Shown: positions 37,429 to 45,454 of the stretch, piece by piece | Layout of the letters: each line of letters opens with the position of its first letter | Position numbering within the stretch: the stretch's first letter is position 1 | Assembly: GCA_947577065.1 (NCBI GenBank) | Contig: CANPTT010000003.1 | Coordinates: 32,917-96,916 of the forward strand | From: an uncultured Pseudoflavonifractor sp. | GTDB lineage: Bacteria; Bacillota; Clostridia; Oscillospirales; Oscillospiraceae | Direction of reading: 5' to 3' | Length of the DNA stretch: 64,000 bases | The notes under the pieces: model-generated | The model's database searches: none | Told to the model about the DNA's origin: nothing | Seen by the model: the letters and a program-made list of their open reading frames with translations, nothing else | Translations under genes and position numbers: made by a program

Positions 37429-37638
37429 ATGTACAATACCGCGCGTTCCCTGTTCTTTGATCTGACAGGCTGGCTGACGGCTGGACTCCATAGGTCCCGG
37501 TTCTCGGCCGAGGTGAAGAGACAGGCGGCCAAGCGGGAGGAGATGCTCTATCAGGAGCGGCTCCAGCGCATGGAACGGGAGTACATCCGGCAGGCCATGG
37601 CGGCCTATGCCCGGCGGGACCGGCGAGGAGAGATCTGA
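37429..37638 (+). CDS. Small 69-aa hypothetical protein, divergent from Crp/Fnr regulator
   Basis: GGAAGGAGG SD before ATG 37429; MYNTARSLFFDLTGWLTAGLHRSRFSAEVKRQAAKREEMLYQERLQRMEREYIRQAMAAYARRDRRGEI. Confidence 0.65.
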   Translation: MYNTARSLFFDLTGWLTAGLHRSRFSAEVKRQAAKREEMLYQERLQRMEREYIRQAMAAYARRDRRGEI

Positions 37639-37696
37639 GCCAACCGAACTGAGGCGAAGGGAGACGCTTCCCTCCGCTGACCGAATATAGAGGTAA

Positions 37697-37748
37697 GGGG
37701 ACGCCCCCTGTGTCAACGACCACTCCCGTTGACGCAGGGGGCGTCCCC
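37697..37748. repeat. 22-bp-arm hairpin in convergent intergenic space
   Basis: GGGGACGCCCCCTGTGTCAACG-ACCACTCC-CGTTGACGCAGGGGGCGTCCCC (one T/G mismatch), no T tract. Confidence 0.8.
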
Positions 37749-37756
37749 GCCGCTGT

Positions 37757-38701
37757 TTACAGTTCCAGGCTGTCCGCCACTTCCCGTAGCGTTTTGGCCG
37801 AACGCCGGAAGGACTCGAGCTCCTCCGGGGACAGCTCGATCTCCAGCACCTTCTCCGCCCCGCCCCGGCCCACCACCGCCGGGACGCTCATGCACAGATC
37901 CTCCACTCCATAGAGTCCCCGCAAATTGACAGACACGGGCATAATGGAGTGCTCGTTCCGTACGATGCACTGGGCGATGCGGGCCACCGACGCGGCGATG
38001 CCGTAGTAGGTGGCTCCCTTTCTGTCGATGATCTCATAGGCGGAATCCCGCACGTTTTTGTAGATGAGCTCCAGTACCTTTTGATAATCGGTGATCTCCT
38101 GGAGCGCACAGAAATGGTCCAGGTCCACTCCGGAGACGTTGGCTCCGCTCCACACCGCCAGCTCGCTGTCCCCGTGCTCACCGATAATAAAGGCGTGAAC
38201 ACTGCGGCTGTCCACCCGCAGATGTTCCCCCAGCAGATATTTTAGGCGGGCGGTGTCCAGCACCGTGCCTGAACCTATGACCTGCTGAGGTGGGAGGCCG
38301 GAGAGCTTTTGCGCTGCCCAGGTGAGGATGTCTACCGGGTTGGAGACGATAAGCAGAATGGCCTCCCGGTTTACCGCCGTGATCTGAGGAATAATAGAAC
38401 CCAGAATGGCGACGTTTTTCTTTACCAGGTCCAATCGGGTCTCTCCCGGCTTCTGGTTGGCCCCGGCGGAGATGACGATAAGGGCACAGTCGCGGAGATC
38501 GGAGTAGTCTCCGGCATAGATCCGCATGGGGCGGGAAAAGGGGAGGCCGTGGGCGATGTCCATGGCCTCCCCCTCGGCCTTGCCCCGGTTGGCGTCCAGC
38601 AGCACCAGCTCGGAAAAGATCCCCGAGCGCATCATGGCAAAGGCAGAGGAGGATCCCACAAAGCCGCAGCCGATCATAGCGGCCTTTTGAATGTTGACCA
38701 T
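37757..38701 (-). CDS. ldh: L-lactate dehydrogenase (lactate/malate dehydrogenase family)
   Basis: AAMIGCGFVGSSSAFAMMRSGIFSELVLLDANRGKAEGEAMDIAHG; IGSGTVLDTARLKYLLGEHL; HAFIIGEHGDSELAVWS. Confidence 0.92.
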   Translation of the reverse strand: MVNIQKAAMIGCGFVGSSSAFAMMRSGIFSELVLLDANRGKAEGEAMDIAHGLPFSRPMRIYAGDYSDLRDCALIVISAGANQKPGETRLDLVKKNVAILGSIIPQITAVNREAILLIVSNPVDILTWAAQKLSGLPPQQVIGSGTVLDTARLKYLLGEHLRVDSRSVHAFIIGEHGDSELAVWSGANVSGVDLDHFCALQEITDYQKVLELIYKNVRDSAYEIIDRKGATYYGIAASVARIAQCIVRNEHSIMPVSVNLRGLYGVEDLCMSVPAVVGRGGAEKVLEIELSPEELESFRRSAKTLREVADSLEL

Positions 38702-38775
38702 ATTTGAAAAAGCCCCTTTCCAAAAGAGAGTAATCCCAGTGTATCCGGCAAGGGATAAAAATATGAGAAATCCCC

Positions 38776-38803
38776 TTGACACGTTGGAGAAAAGGTGTAT
38801 AAT
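38776..38803 (+). promoter_or_regulatory. Promoter of metal-resistance operon
   Basis: TTGACA-N16-TATAAT. Confidence 0.8.
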
Positions 38804-38817
38804 GAAAAAACGACAAA

Positions 38818-38839
38818 CATATGAATAATTGTTCATATG
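38818..38839. promoter_or_regulatory. ArsR/SmtB-type operator
   Basis: CATATGAA-TAATTG-TTCATATG, perfect 8-bp arms ~15 bp after the -10 and before the regulator start. Confidence 0.85.
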
Positions 38840-38857
38840 ACAGAAGGGAGGCTTCCC

Positions 38858-39226
38858 ATGACGCGTGAGGATCTGCCGGAGGTGGAGCGGTGCGAATTTA
38901 TCCACGTCCATGAGGATATTGTGAAGAAGGTCACGCGGGAGATGCCGGGGGATGAGACTCTGTATGATCTGGCGGACCTGTTCCGGATCTTCGCCGACTC
39001 GACCCGGATCAAAATTTTATATGTGCTCTATGGCTCGGAGATGTGCGTATGCGACATTGCCCAGCTGCTGGGCATGACCCAGTCGGCCATCTCCCACCAG
39101 CTCCGGGCCCTGAAGCAGTCCAAACTGGTCAAATATCGCCGGGAGGGAAAGACGGTCTTTTACTCTCTGGCCGACGACCATGTGGTGACCATTTTGGCCC
39201 AGGGCATGGAGCATATTGCCGAGTAG
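38858..39226 (+). CDS. ArsR/SmtB-family metal-responsive repressor (CadC/CmtR-like)
   Basis: LADLFRIFADSTRIKILYVLYGSEMCVCDIAQLLGMTQSAISHQLRALKQSKLVKYRREGKTVFYSLADDHV. Confidence 0.94.
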   Translation: MTREDLPEVERCEFIHVHEDIVKKVTREMPGDETLYDLADLFRIFADSTRIKILYVLYGSEMCVCDIAQLLGMTQSAISHQLRALKQSKLVKYRREGKTVFYSLADDHVVTILAQGMEHIAE

Positions 39227-39282
39227 GGCGTACCCCTCGCGGGAGATCCCGCCCACCCCATCCAAAAAAGGAGGAACTATCC

Positions 39283-39501
39283 ATGAAAAAGAAGTTTCAG
39301 ATCGAGGTCGACTGCGCCAACTGTGCCCTGAAGATGGAGGAGGCTGTCAACAAACTGGAGGGCGTCACTGCCGCCAGCGTCAGCTTTATCCAACAGAGAA
39401 TGACCATAGAGGCTCCTGACGGAAGCGATTTTGATGCGCTGATGAAAGAGGTCGTAAGGGCCTGCAAAAAGGTGGAACCCGATTGCGTCATCAACCTGTG
39501 A
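39283..39501 (+). CDS. Heavy-metal-associated (HMA) domain protein, CxxC
   Basis: FQIEVDCANCALKMEEAVNKLEGVTAASVSFIQQRMTIEA. Confidence 0.9.
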   Translation: MKKKFQIEVDCANCALKMEEAVNKLEGVTAASVSFIQQRMTIEAPDGSDFDALMKEVVRACKKVEPDCVINL

Positions 39502-39504
39502 GAG

Positions 39505-40113
39505 ATGACTTTCTGGGATAGGATCGCCGGAGTCTATGACCTGGCGGAGAGGACCAACCGAAGGGCCAACGCCGAGACGGTCCGGCAGGTGAGGGAGCTG
39601 GTCCCCCAGTGGTCCTCGGTGCTGGACTGCGCCGCGGGAACGGGGGAATTCTCTCTGGCCGCGGCAGAGCGGGCGGGGGCAGTGATGTGTACCGACCTGT
39701 CCCGGCCCATGCTGGACCGGGCGGCGCGGAAGGCAGAAAAGCGGGGATTTTCCAACATCTCCTTCACCATGCGGGACCTGACCTGTCTGCCTGAGAGGGA
39801 CGGAATGTACGACGTGGTCATCGCCGCCAATGTTCTCCACCTGCTGCCCCATCCCGAGGCGGCCTTGGGGGAGCTGTGGCGGGTCACCGCCCCCGGCGGC
39901 AGGCTCATCCTGCCCACCTACCTACAGGGGGAGGCCACCGCCCTTGCCAGGCTGCTCATCGAACTCTATCAAAAAATGGGTTTTCGGTATCAGAAAAGAT
40001 TTACCCTGACCACCTACCGAAGGTTCCTGCGGAACCAGGGCCTGCCCGCCCGGGTGACCCGAGTCCCCGGCCGGGTCCCGGTGGGACTGGCAGTGTGTGA
40101 GAAGCCTTTGTGA
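39505..40113 (+). CDS. Class I SAM-dependent methyltransferase
   Basis: WSSVLDCAAGTGEFSLAAAERAGAVMCTDLSRPMLDRAARKAEKRG motif I. Confidence 0.88.
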   Translation: MTFWDRIAGVYDLAERTNRRANAETVRQVRELVPQWSSVLDCAAGTGEFSLAAAERAGAVMCTDLSRPMLDRAARKAEKRGFSNISFTMRDLTCLPERDGMYDVVIAANVLHLLPHPEAALGELWRVTAPGGRLILPTYLQGEATALARLLIELYQKMGFRYQKRFTLTTYRRFLRNQGLPARVTRVPGRVPVGLAVCEKPL

Positions 40114-40169
40114 ATGTACCACATGCCGGGCGGGCTGCGCCCGCCCACTTTCCCAAGGAGGAATGCTCC

Positions 40170-42020
40170 GTGACAAAAAAGCAAGAAAAGACCCTCGGCC
40201 GCATCGGCGCCGCTGGCGGACTGCTGGTACTGGCGGTGGTGGCGGCACCCCGCCTGCCCGTCCCGGCCATCCTGCTGTTCCTTGTCCCCTACTTCACCAT
40301 TGGCTGGGACATTCTCTGGAAGGCCCTGCGGAACATCAAAAACGGTCAGGTCTTTGATGAGAATTTCCTTATGGCCATCGCCACGGTGGGGGCTCTGGCC
40401 ATCGGAGAATATCCCGAAGCGGTGTTTGTGATGCTCTTTTACCAGGTGGGAGAGCTGTTCCAGGCGGTGGCGGTGGGGAGATCCCGGAAGTCCATCACCG
40501 CCCTGATGGATATCCGGCCTGACTACGCCAATGTGGAGCGGGAGGGGAAGGTGGAGACGGTGGATCCCGACGAGGTGGCGATGGGTGAGACGCTTCTCAT
40601 CCGCCCCGGCGAGCGGGTGCCTATTGACGCTGTGGTGCTGGAGGGGGTCTCCACTCTGAATACCGCCGCCCTCACCGGGGAGTCTCTGCCCCGGGACGTT
40701 GCACCGGGAGACGAGGTGATCTCGGGCTGCGTCAATCTGTCGGGCCTTCTTCGGGTAAGGACCACCAAGGAATTTGGAGATTCCACCGTGGCAAAGATCC
40801 TGGACTTGGTGGAGAACTCCTCTGCCAAGAAGGCGAAAACCGAGCAGTTTATCACCCGCTTTGCCAAGTGGTATACCCCGGCGGTGGTCATCGGAGCGGT
40901 GGCCCTGGCTGTCCTGCCGCCCCTGCTATTGGACGGGGACTGGACCCGTTGGTTCCGGCAGGCCCTCATTTTCCTGGTCATCTCCTGTCCCTGCGCCCTG
41001 GTCATTTCGGTGCCCCTGACCTTTTTCGGCGGCATCGGCGGCTGCTCCAGGGCGGGGATCTTGGTGAAGGGTAGCAATTATCTGGAGGCCCTCGCCAGGA
41101 CTGAGACGGTGGTCTTTGATAAAACAGGGACCCTTACCGAGGGGGGCTTTCAGGTTACCGCCATCCATCCTCAGGAGTGTGAAGAGTCCAGACTGCTGGA
41201 GCTGGCGGCCCTGGCAGAGAGCCATTCCAGCCATCCTATTGCCCGGTCCCTCCGGGACGCCTATGCTGCGCAGCTGGATCAAAGCCGCGTGTCGGACGTG
41301 GAGGAGTTGGCGGGCAGAGGGGTGAAGGCTGACATTGACGGAATGACCGTCTATGTCGGAAACGACAAGCTGATGGAGGAGGTGGGGGTCCCCTGGCGTC
41401 CCTGCCACAGGGTGGGGACCACCGTCCACCTGGCGGGGAAGGGGGAGTATCTGGGCCACATCGTCATCGCCGACCAGATCAAGCCCGATGCCAAGGCCGC
41501 CGTTGCCGCCCTGAAAAGGGCCGGGGTCCGGCAGGCCGTGATGCTCACCGGGGACGCAAAGGAGGTGGGCCAGGCCGTGGGGGCGGAACTGGGGCTGGAT
41601 CAGGTCCATGCCCAGCTGCTTCCGGCGGACAAGGTGGACCGGGTGGAGGAGCTGCTGAAGGGAAAGTCTCCCAGGGGGACGCTGGTTTTTGTGGGGGACG
41701 GCATCAACGACGCCCCCGTCCTTTCCCGGGCCGATGTGGGGGTCGCCATGGGGGCCTTGGGCAGCGACGCCGCCATTGAGGCTGCCGATGTGGTGCTTAT
41801 GGACGACAAGCCCTCCAAGCTGGCCCAAGCCATCCGGATGGCCCGAAGGACTCTGCGGATTGCCAATCAGAATATCGTCTTTGCCCTGGGGGTGAAGGGG
41901 ATCTTTCTTCTGCTGGGCGTGTTGGGAAGGGCCAACATGTGGGAGGCCACCTTCGCGGATGTGGGGGTCAGTGTCATTGCCATTCTTAACGCCACACGGG
42001 CGCTGAAGGAGAACGGCTGA
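40170..42020 (+). CDS. Heavy-metal P1B-type ATPase (Zn/Cd/Pb type), without N-terminal HMA domain
   Basis: SCPCALVISVPLTFFGGIGGCSRAGILVKGSNYLEAL; VFDKTGTLTEGGF; VGDGINDAPVLSRADVGVAMG; GTG start after AAGGAGG. Confidence 0.93.
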   Translation: MTKKQEKTLGRIGAAGGLLVLAVVAAPRLPVPAILLFLVPYFTIGWDILWKALRNIKNGQVFDENFLMAIATVGALAIGEYPEAVFVMLFYQVGELFQAVAVGRSRKSITALMDIRPDYANVEREGKVETVDPDEVAMGETLLIRPGERVPIDAVVLEGVSTLNTAALTGESLPRDVAPGDEVISGCVNLSGLLRVRTTKEFGDSTVAKILDLVENSSAKKAKTEQFITRFAKWYTPAVVIGAVALAVLPPLLLDGDWTRWFRQALIFLVISCPCALVISVPLTFFGGIGGCSRAGILVKGSNYLEALARTETVVFDKTGTLTEGGFQVTAIHPQECEESRLLELAALAESHSSHPIARSLRDAYAAQLDQSRVSDVEELAGRGVKADIDGMTVYVGNDKLMEEVGVPWRPCHRVGTTVHLAGKGEYLGHIVIADQIKPDAKAAVAALKRAGVRQAVMLTGDAKEVGQAVGAELGLDQVHAQLLPADKVDRVEELLKGKSPRGTLVFVGDGINDAPVLSRADVGVAMGALGSDAAIEAADVVLMDDKPSKLAQAIRMARRTLRIANQNIVFALGVKGIFLLLGVLGRANMWEATFADVGVSVIAILNATRALKENG

Positions 42021-42030
42021 AAAGGAAAAA

Positions 42031-42066
42031 ACGGCCCTGTCCCAAGCTTTGGGACAGGGCCGTTTT
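42031..42066. terminator. Rho-independent terminator
   Basis: ACGGCCCTGTCCC-AAGCTTT-GGGACAGGGCCGT-TTTG. Confidence 0.85.
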
Positions 42067-42098
42067 GATATGGAGGTCTGTGGAGGGCGGGGACTGCC

Positions 42099-43394
42099 TC
42101 AGCTTTTGCCCAGCTCCACAGGCTTTTTGGGAGTATTCACCGTCCGGGCGGAGGTTTTGCCCTCGGGCTTGATCTCTCCGGCGGCCATCAGGGATCGCTT
42201 GGTAAGAGTGGGTCCCACCAGCTCATAGACCAGTACGGAGAAGAGGACCACGTTTCGCACCATGGCGCCGTCCGCCAAGTCTTGGGCGGTGAGAGCCATG
42301 CCCAGGGCGACCCCTGCCTGGGGGAGAAGGGTGATGCCGAGATGCCGCTTGATCTTGGCGTCGCACCCGGTGGCAGCACAGCTCAGGTAGGAACCGGTGA
42401 ACTTGCCCAGGGAGCGGAACAGGATGTAGACCACACCAACCAGCAGCACCAGAGGCTGGGACAGCACCCCCAGATCCAGCTCTGCGCCGGAGAGGACAAA
42501 AAAGAGAATGCTCAGGGGGGCGGTCCAATGGTCGATGCGCTCCATGATCTCCTGGGAGGTATGACAGATATTGCAGAATACGGTGCCGGCCATCATGCAG
42601 GTGAGAAGCAGACTGAAACCAATGTGGACGCCGCCCACCTCAAACTCCATCATGGAAAGGCCGACGGTCAACAGCACAAAGCCGATAGACAGGCTCCGGC
42701 GCTTGCTGCGGGAGTGAAAAAACTGCTCCATGCAGTGAAGGAGATATCCTGCCAGACCACCCAGGAGAAGGGAGAGGAGGATCTCGATAACAGGCTCTAC
42801 CAGTACGCTGATCACGCTGATCGCGCCGCTCTCCATGGCGGTGGCTACCCCAAAGGAGGCGGAAAAAAGGACCAGTCCCACCGCGTCGTCAATGGCCACT
42901 ACCATCAGCAGGAGATGGGTCAGAGGACCATCGGCCTTATATTGCCGGACCACCATCAGAGTGGCGGCGGGGGCGGTGGCGGCGGCAATGGCGCCCAGGG
43001 TGATGGCGGAGGGCAGACTGATGAGAGTGGGGTTCAGAAAATGAAGGCCGATGAGGGCCAGATCCACGATGACGGTGGTGGTTACGGCCTGGGCGATGCC
43101 CACTACGATAACCCGGGAACCCATGCTCCGCAGCTGCTCCAGCCGGAACTCATCCCCGATGGCAAAGGCGATAAAGCCTAGAGCTACCTGGGATATGATA
43201 TTGAACTGGGCCACTTGCTCCGGGTTGACAAAGCCCAGGCCGGAGACCCCTAAAGTCCCTAGACAGAAAGGACCCAGCAGAAGTCCGGTGATGAGGTAGG
43301 CGGTGACGGCGGGAAGCCCCAACTTCTTGGCGGGCCGGGACATGAGAAGCCCGCCCACCAGGGCGATAGACAGGCAGGTGAGGATCTGGGACAT
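42099..43394 (-). CDS. CPA2-family cation:proton antiporter
   Basis: LPAVTAYLITGLLLGPFCLGTLG; multi-TM; AIDDAVGLVLFSASFG. Confidence 0.88.
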   Translation of the reverse strand: MSQILTCLSIALVGGLLMSRPAKKLGLPAVTAYLITGLLLGPFCLGTLGVSGLGFVNPEQVAQFNIISQVALGFIAFAIGDEFRLEQLRSMGSRVIVVGIAQAVTTTVIVDLALIGLHFLNPTLISLPSAITLGAIAAATAPAATLMVVRQYKADGPLTHLLLMVVAIDDAVGLVLFSASFGVATAMESGAISVISVLVEPVIEILLSLLLGGLAGYLLHCMEQFFHSRSKRRSLSIGFVLLTVGLSMMEFEVGGVHIGFSLLLTCMMAGTVFCNICHTSQEIMERIDHWTAPLSILFFVLSGAELDLGVLSQPLVLLVGVVYILFRSLGKFTGSYLSCAATGCDAKIKRHLGITLLPQAGVALGMALTAQDLADGAMVRNVVLFSVLVYELVGPTLTKRSLMAAGEIKPEGKTSARTVNTPKKPVELGKS

Positions 43395-43496
43395 GAATGC
43401 TCGCTCCTTTGGGATCAAAATCATAGCAACGCATTGTAGAATAGCACTTTTAACCAAAAACTGCAAAGGGTTTCGGGGAAAAAGGTAAACAAAATA

Positions 43497-43513
43497 GGCC
43501 GGAGTCTCCGGCC
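43497..43513 (-). terminator. Short hairpin terminator
   Basis: GGCCGGAG-T-CTCCGGCC; minus strand followed by TATTTTGTTT. Confidence 0.6.
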
Positions 43514-43536
43514 CATTTCTTGTGATTTGTGATTAT

Positions 43537-44151
43537 TTAGCAGGGGGCTTCCCGCTCTGCCCAGTATGCCGCCGCCATGGCTTCCCAGTACCGCCGGTCT
43601 TCCTCGGTGATCTTCCGCAGGACCCGGCAGGGGTTGCCCGCGGCGATGACACCGCTGGGGAGGTCCTTTGTGACCACTGCGCCGGAGCCAATGACCACAT
43701 TGTCCCCGATGGTGATTCCGGGGTTGATGACCGCATTGCCCCCGATCCATACCGAGGAGCCGATGGTCACAGGCCTGGCATACTCAAGCTCCGAGTTCCG
43801 AACTCCTGCGTCGATGGGGTGGGTGGCGGTGTAGATGCACACTCGGGGGGCCAGAAACACGTGGTCCCCAATGGTCACCGTTCCGGGGTCCAGGATAACG
43901 CAGTCGTAATTGGCGTAAAAATGGTCTCCGATGTGAATGTTGCTACCATAATCGCAGTAAAAGGGGGGCTGGATCCAGAAGTCTTTTCCGATGGAGCCCA
44001 GCAGTTCCCGGAGGATGGAGCGGATCTCATCTGCATCGGTGGTCTGATTCAGCCGGTGGGTCAGCTTCCATTTTCGCATATCCCCGGCCAGAAGCTCCGG
44101 ATCACAGGCTCGATAGAGTTTTCCAGAGAGCATTCGTTCCTTTTCCGTCAT
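43537..44151 (-). CDS. Maltose/galactoside O-acetyltransferase (left-handed beta-helix)
   Basis: MTEKERMLSGKLYRACDPELLAGD; FYCDYGSNIHIGDHFYANYDCVILDPGTVTIGDHVFLAPRVCIYTATHPID. Confidence 0.94.
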   Translation of the reverse strand: MTEKERMLSGKLYRACDPELLAGDMRKWKLTHRLNQTTDADEIRSILRELLGSIGKDFWIQPPFYCDYGSNIHIGDHFYANYDCVILDPGTVTIGDHVFLAPRVCIYTATHPIDAGVRNSELEYARPVTIGSSVWIGGNAVINPGITIGDNVVIGSGAVVTKDLPSGVIAAGNPCRVLRKITEEDRRYWEAMAAAYWAEREAPC

Positions 44152-45248
44152 ATCAGCTCCTCCTCAAGGGTGGGCAGCCGGGAGGTGTCCACCACAATGT
44201 CGCTCCGGGCTTCGATGGAGAGGGGACCAAAATAGTTCTCCTCCATGGGGATCCAACGCTCCTTAAATTTTTTCAGGCTTTCGGGACTCTCCCGTTGCTC
44301 CAGGCGGAGAAGCTGGATCTCCGGTGAGCAGGTGAAGAAGACGCGGAAGGTGGAATAGTCCGCCAGAGCGGGGTGGAGGGCATAGCTGCCCTCCACCAGG
44401 TTGAGCCGCCGGAAGGGGACGCCCTGAGGCTCGCCCATGGTCATGGAATGGCAGTCAAAGCGCCGGTGAGCCACCGCCTCCTCCCGGCGAAGGGGTTCGA
44501 AAAGCTCGGTGGCCGCCCGCTCATAGTCCACGTTGCCGCCGGGGGCGGCAAGGCGCTCGGGAGTCCGCTTATCGGCGGGCAGGAAGAAATCGTCCATGTG
44601 GAACACATTGCATTCCTCAAAAAGTTCCGCTGCCTTCTGGGCAAAGGTGGTTTTGCCGCTGGCACAGCGGCCGTCCACCGCCACGATGACGGGACCCTTG
44701 GTGTGCCGCAGAAGCGCGTCGATGGCCCGGAGAGCGGGGGCATAGAGGGACAGGTCTCGGTCCATCACCCGGTAATGGGGACGGTGGAGCTCCCGGTAGC
44801 TGTCGCTGTGGGCGAGAGGCGGACAGCCCTCGCTGTCGTAGAGAGCCAGAAACAGCTCCAACTCTTTGAGCTCCAAGGGCAGGGCTCCGGACCAGGCCAT
44901 GGCGGACAGAGTCCCCAGCTTTTCCCACAGCCCCGCCGTGCTCCCCCGGGGACGAGCCGAGCGGATAAAACACCGGCAGAGCAGGGGGAGATCTTCCTCC
45001 GACAGAAGGCGGGGGTCCAGATGCGTGCGGCACAGTCCGCCCCCAATGGCCTCTACGGCGTACTCGGGGGAGTAATCCTCCTTCACGGCCTGGGAGAATT
45101 CCGCCCGCAGGCTGTTGAAAGCGTCGTCCTCCGCCGTCAGGTGGCCGGGGCCAAATTCACTTTGGTAGAGAAGTTTTATATAGTCCCTGGCCTCCATTCC
45201 GGGGTACCGCTGGGCGTGAAGGGACAGAATGTGCTGTATAACGGACAT
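44148..45248 (-). CDS. Fusion: uncharacterised N-terminal domain + uridine-kinase-like P-loop domain
   Basis: N-term MSVIQHILSLHAQRYPGMEARDYIKLLYQSEFGPGHL; C-term VIVAVDGRCASGKTTFAQKAAELFEECNVFHMDDFFLP. Confidence 0.8.
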   Translation of the reverse strand: MSVIQHILSLHAQRYPGMEARDYIKLLYQSEFGPGHLTAEDDAFNSLRAEFSQAVKEDYSPEYAVEAIGGGLCRTHLDPRLLSEEDLPLLCRCFIRSARPRGSTAGLWEKLGTLSAMAWSGALPLELKELELFLALYDSEGCPPLAHSDSYRELHRPHYRVMDRDLSLYAPALRAIDALLRHTKGPVIVAVDGRCASGKTTFAQKAAELFEECNVFHMDDFFLPADKRTPERLAAPGGNVDYERAATELFEPLRREEAVAHRRFDCHSMTMGEPQGVPFRRLNLVEGSYALHPALADYSTFRVFFTCSPEIQLLRLEQRESPESLKKFKERWIPMEENYFGPLSIEARSDIVVDTSRLPTLEEELI

Positions 45249-45399
45249 GGTTCGGCCTCCTTGGGAACGAGAATTTATATCATTTTAACACAAAGAGAGG
45301 GGTTTGGGTAGAGGGCCGCCTGGGGCTGCAATAAAAAAATTTAGGGGAAAACGTCAAAGTTTAGATTGTACATGGAACCCGGAATATGATACTATAATA

Positions 45400-45416
45400 T
45401 TGGTCTTTCTGACCAA
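45400..45416. promoter_or_regulatory. Operator-like inverted repeat upstream of flavoprotein reductase 3
   Basis: TTGGTC-TTTCT-GACCAA immediately after TATAAT (45394-45399). Confidence 0.55.
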
Positions 45417-45454
45417 ATCGAAAGGGAGAACAACGAAAGGAGAGGAATCATCAT

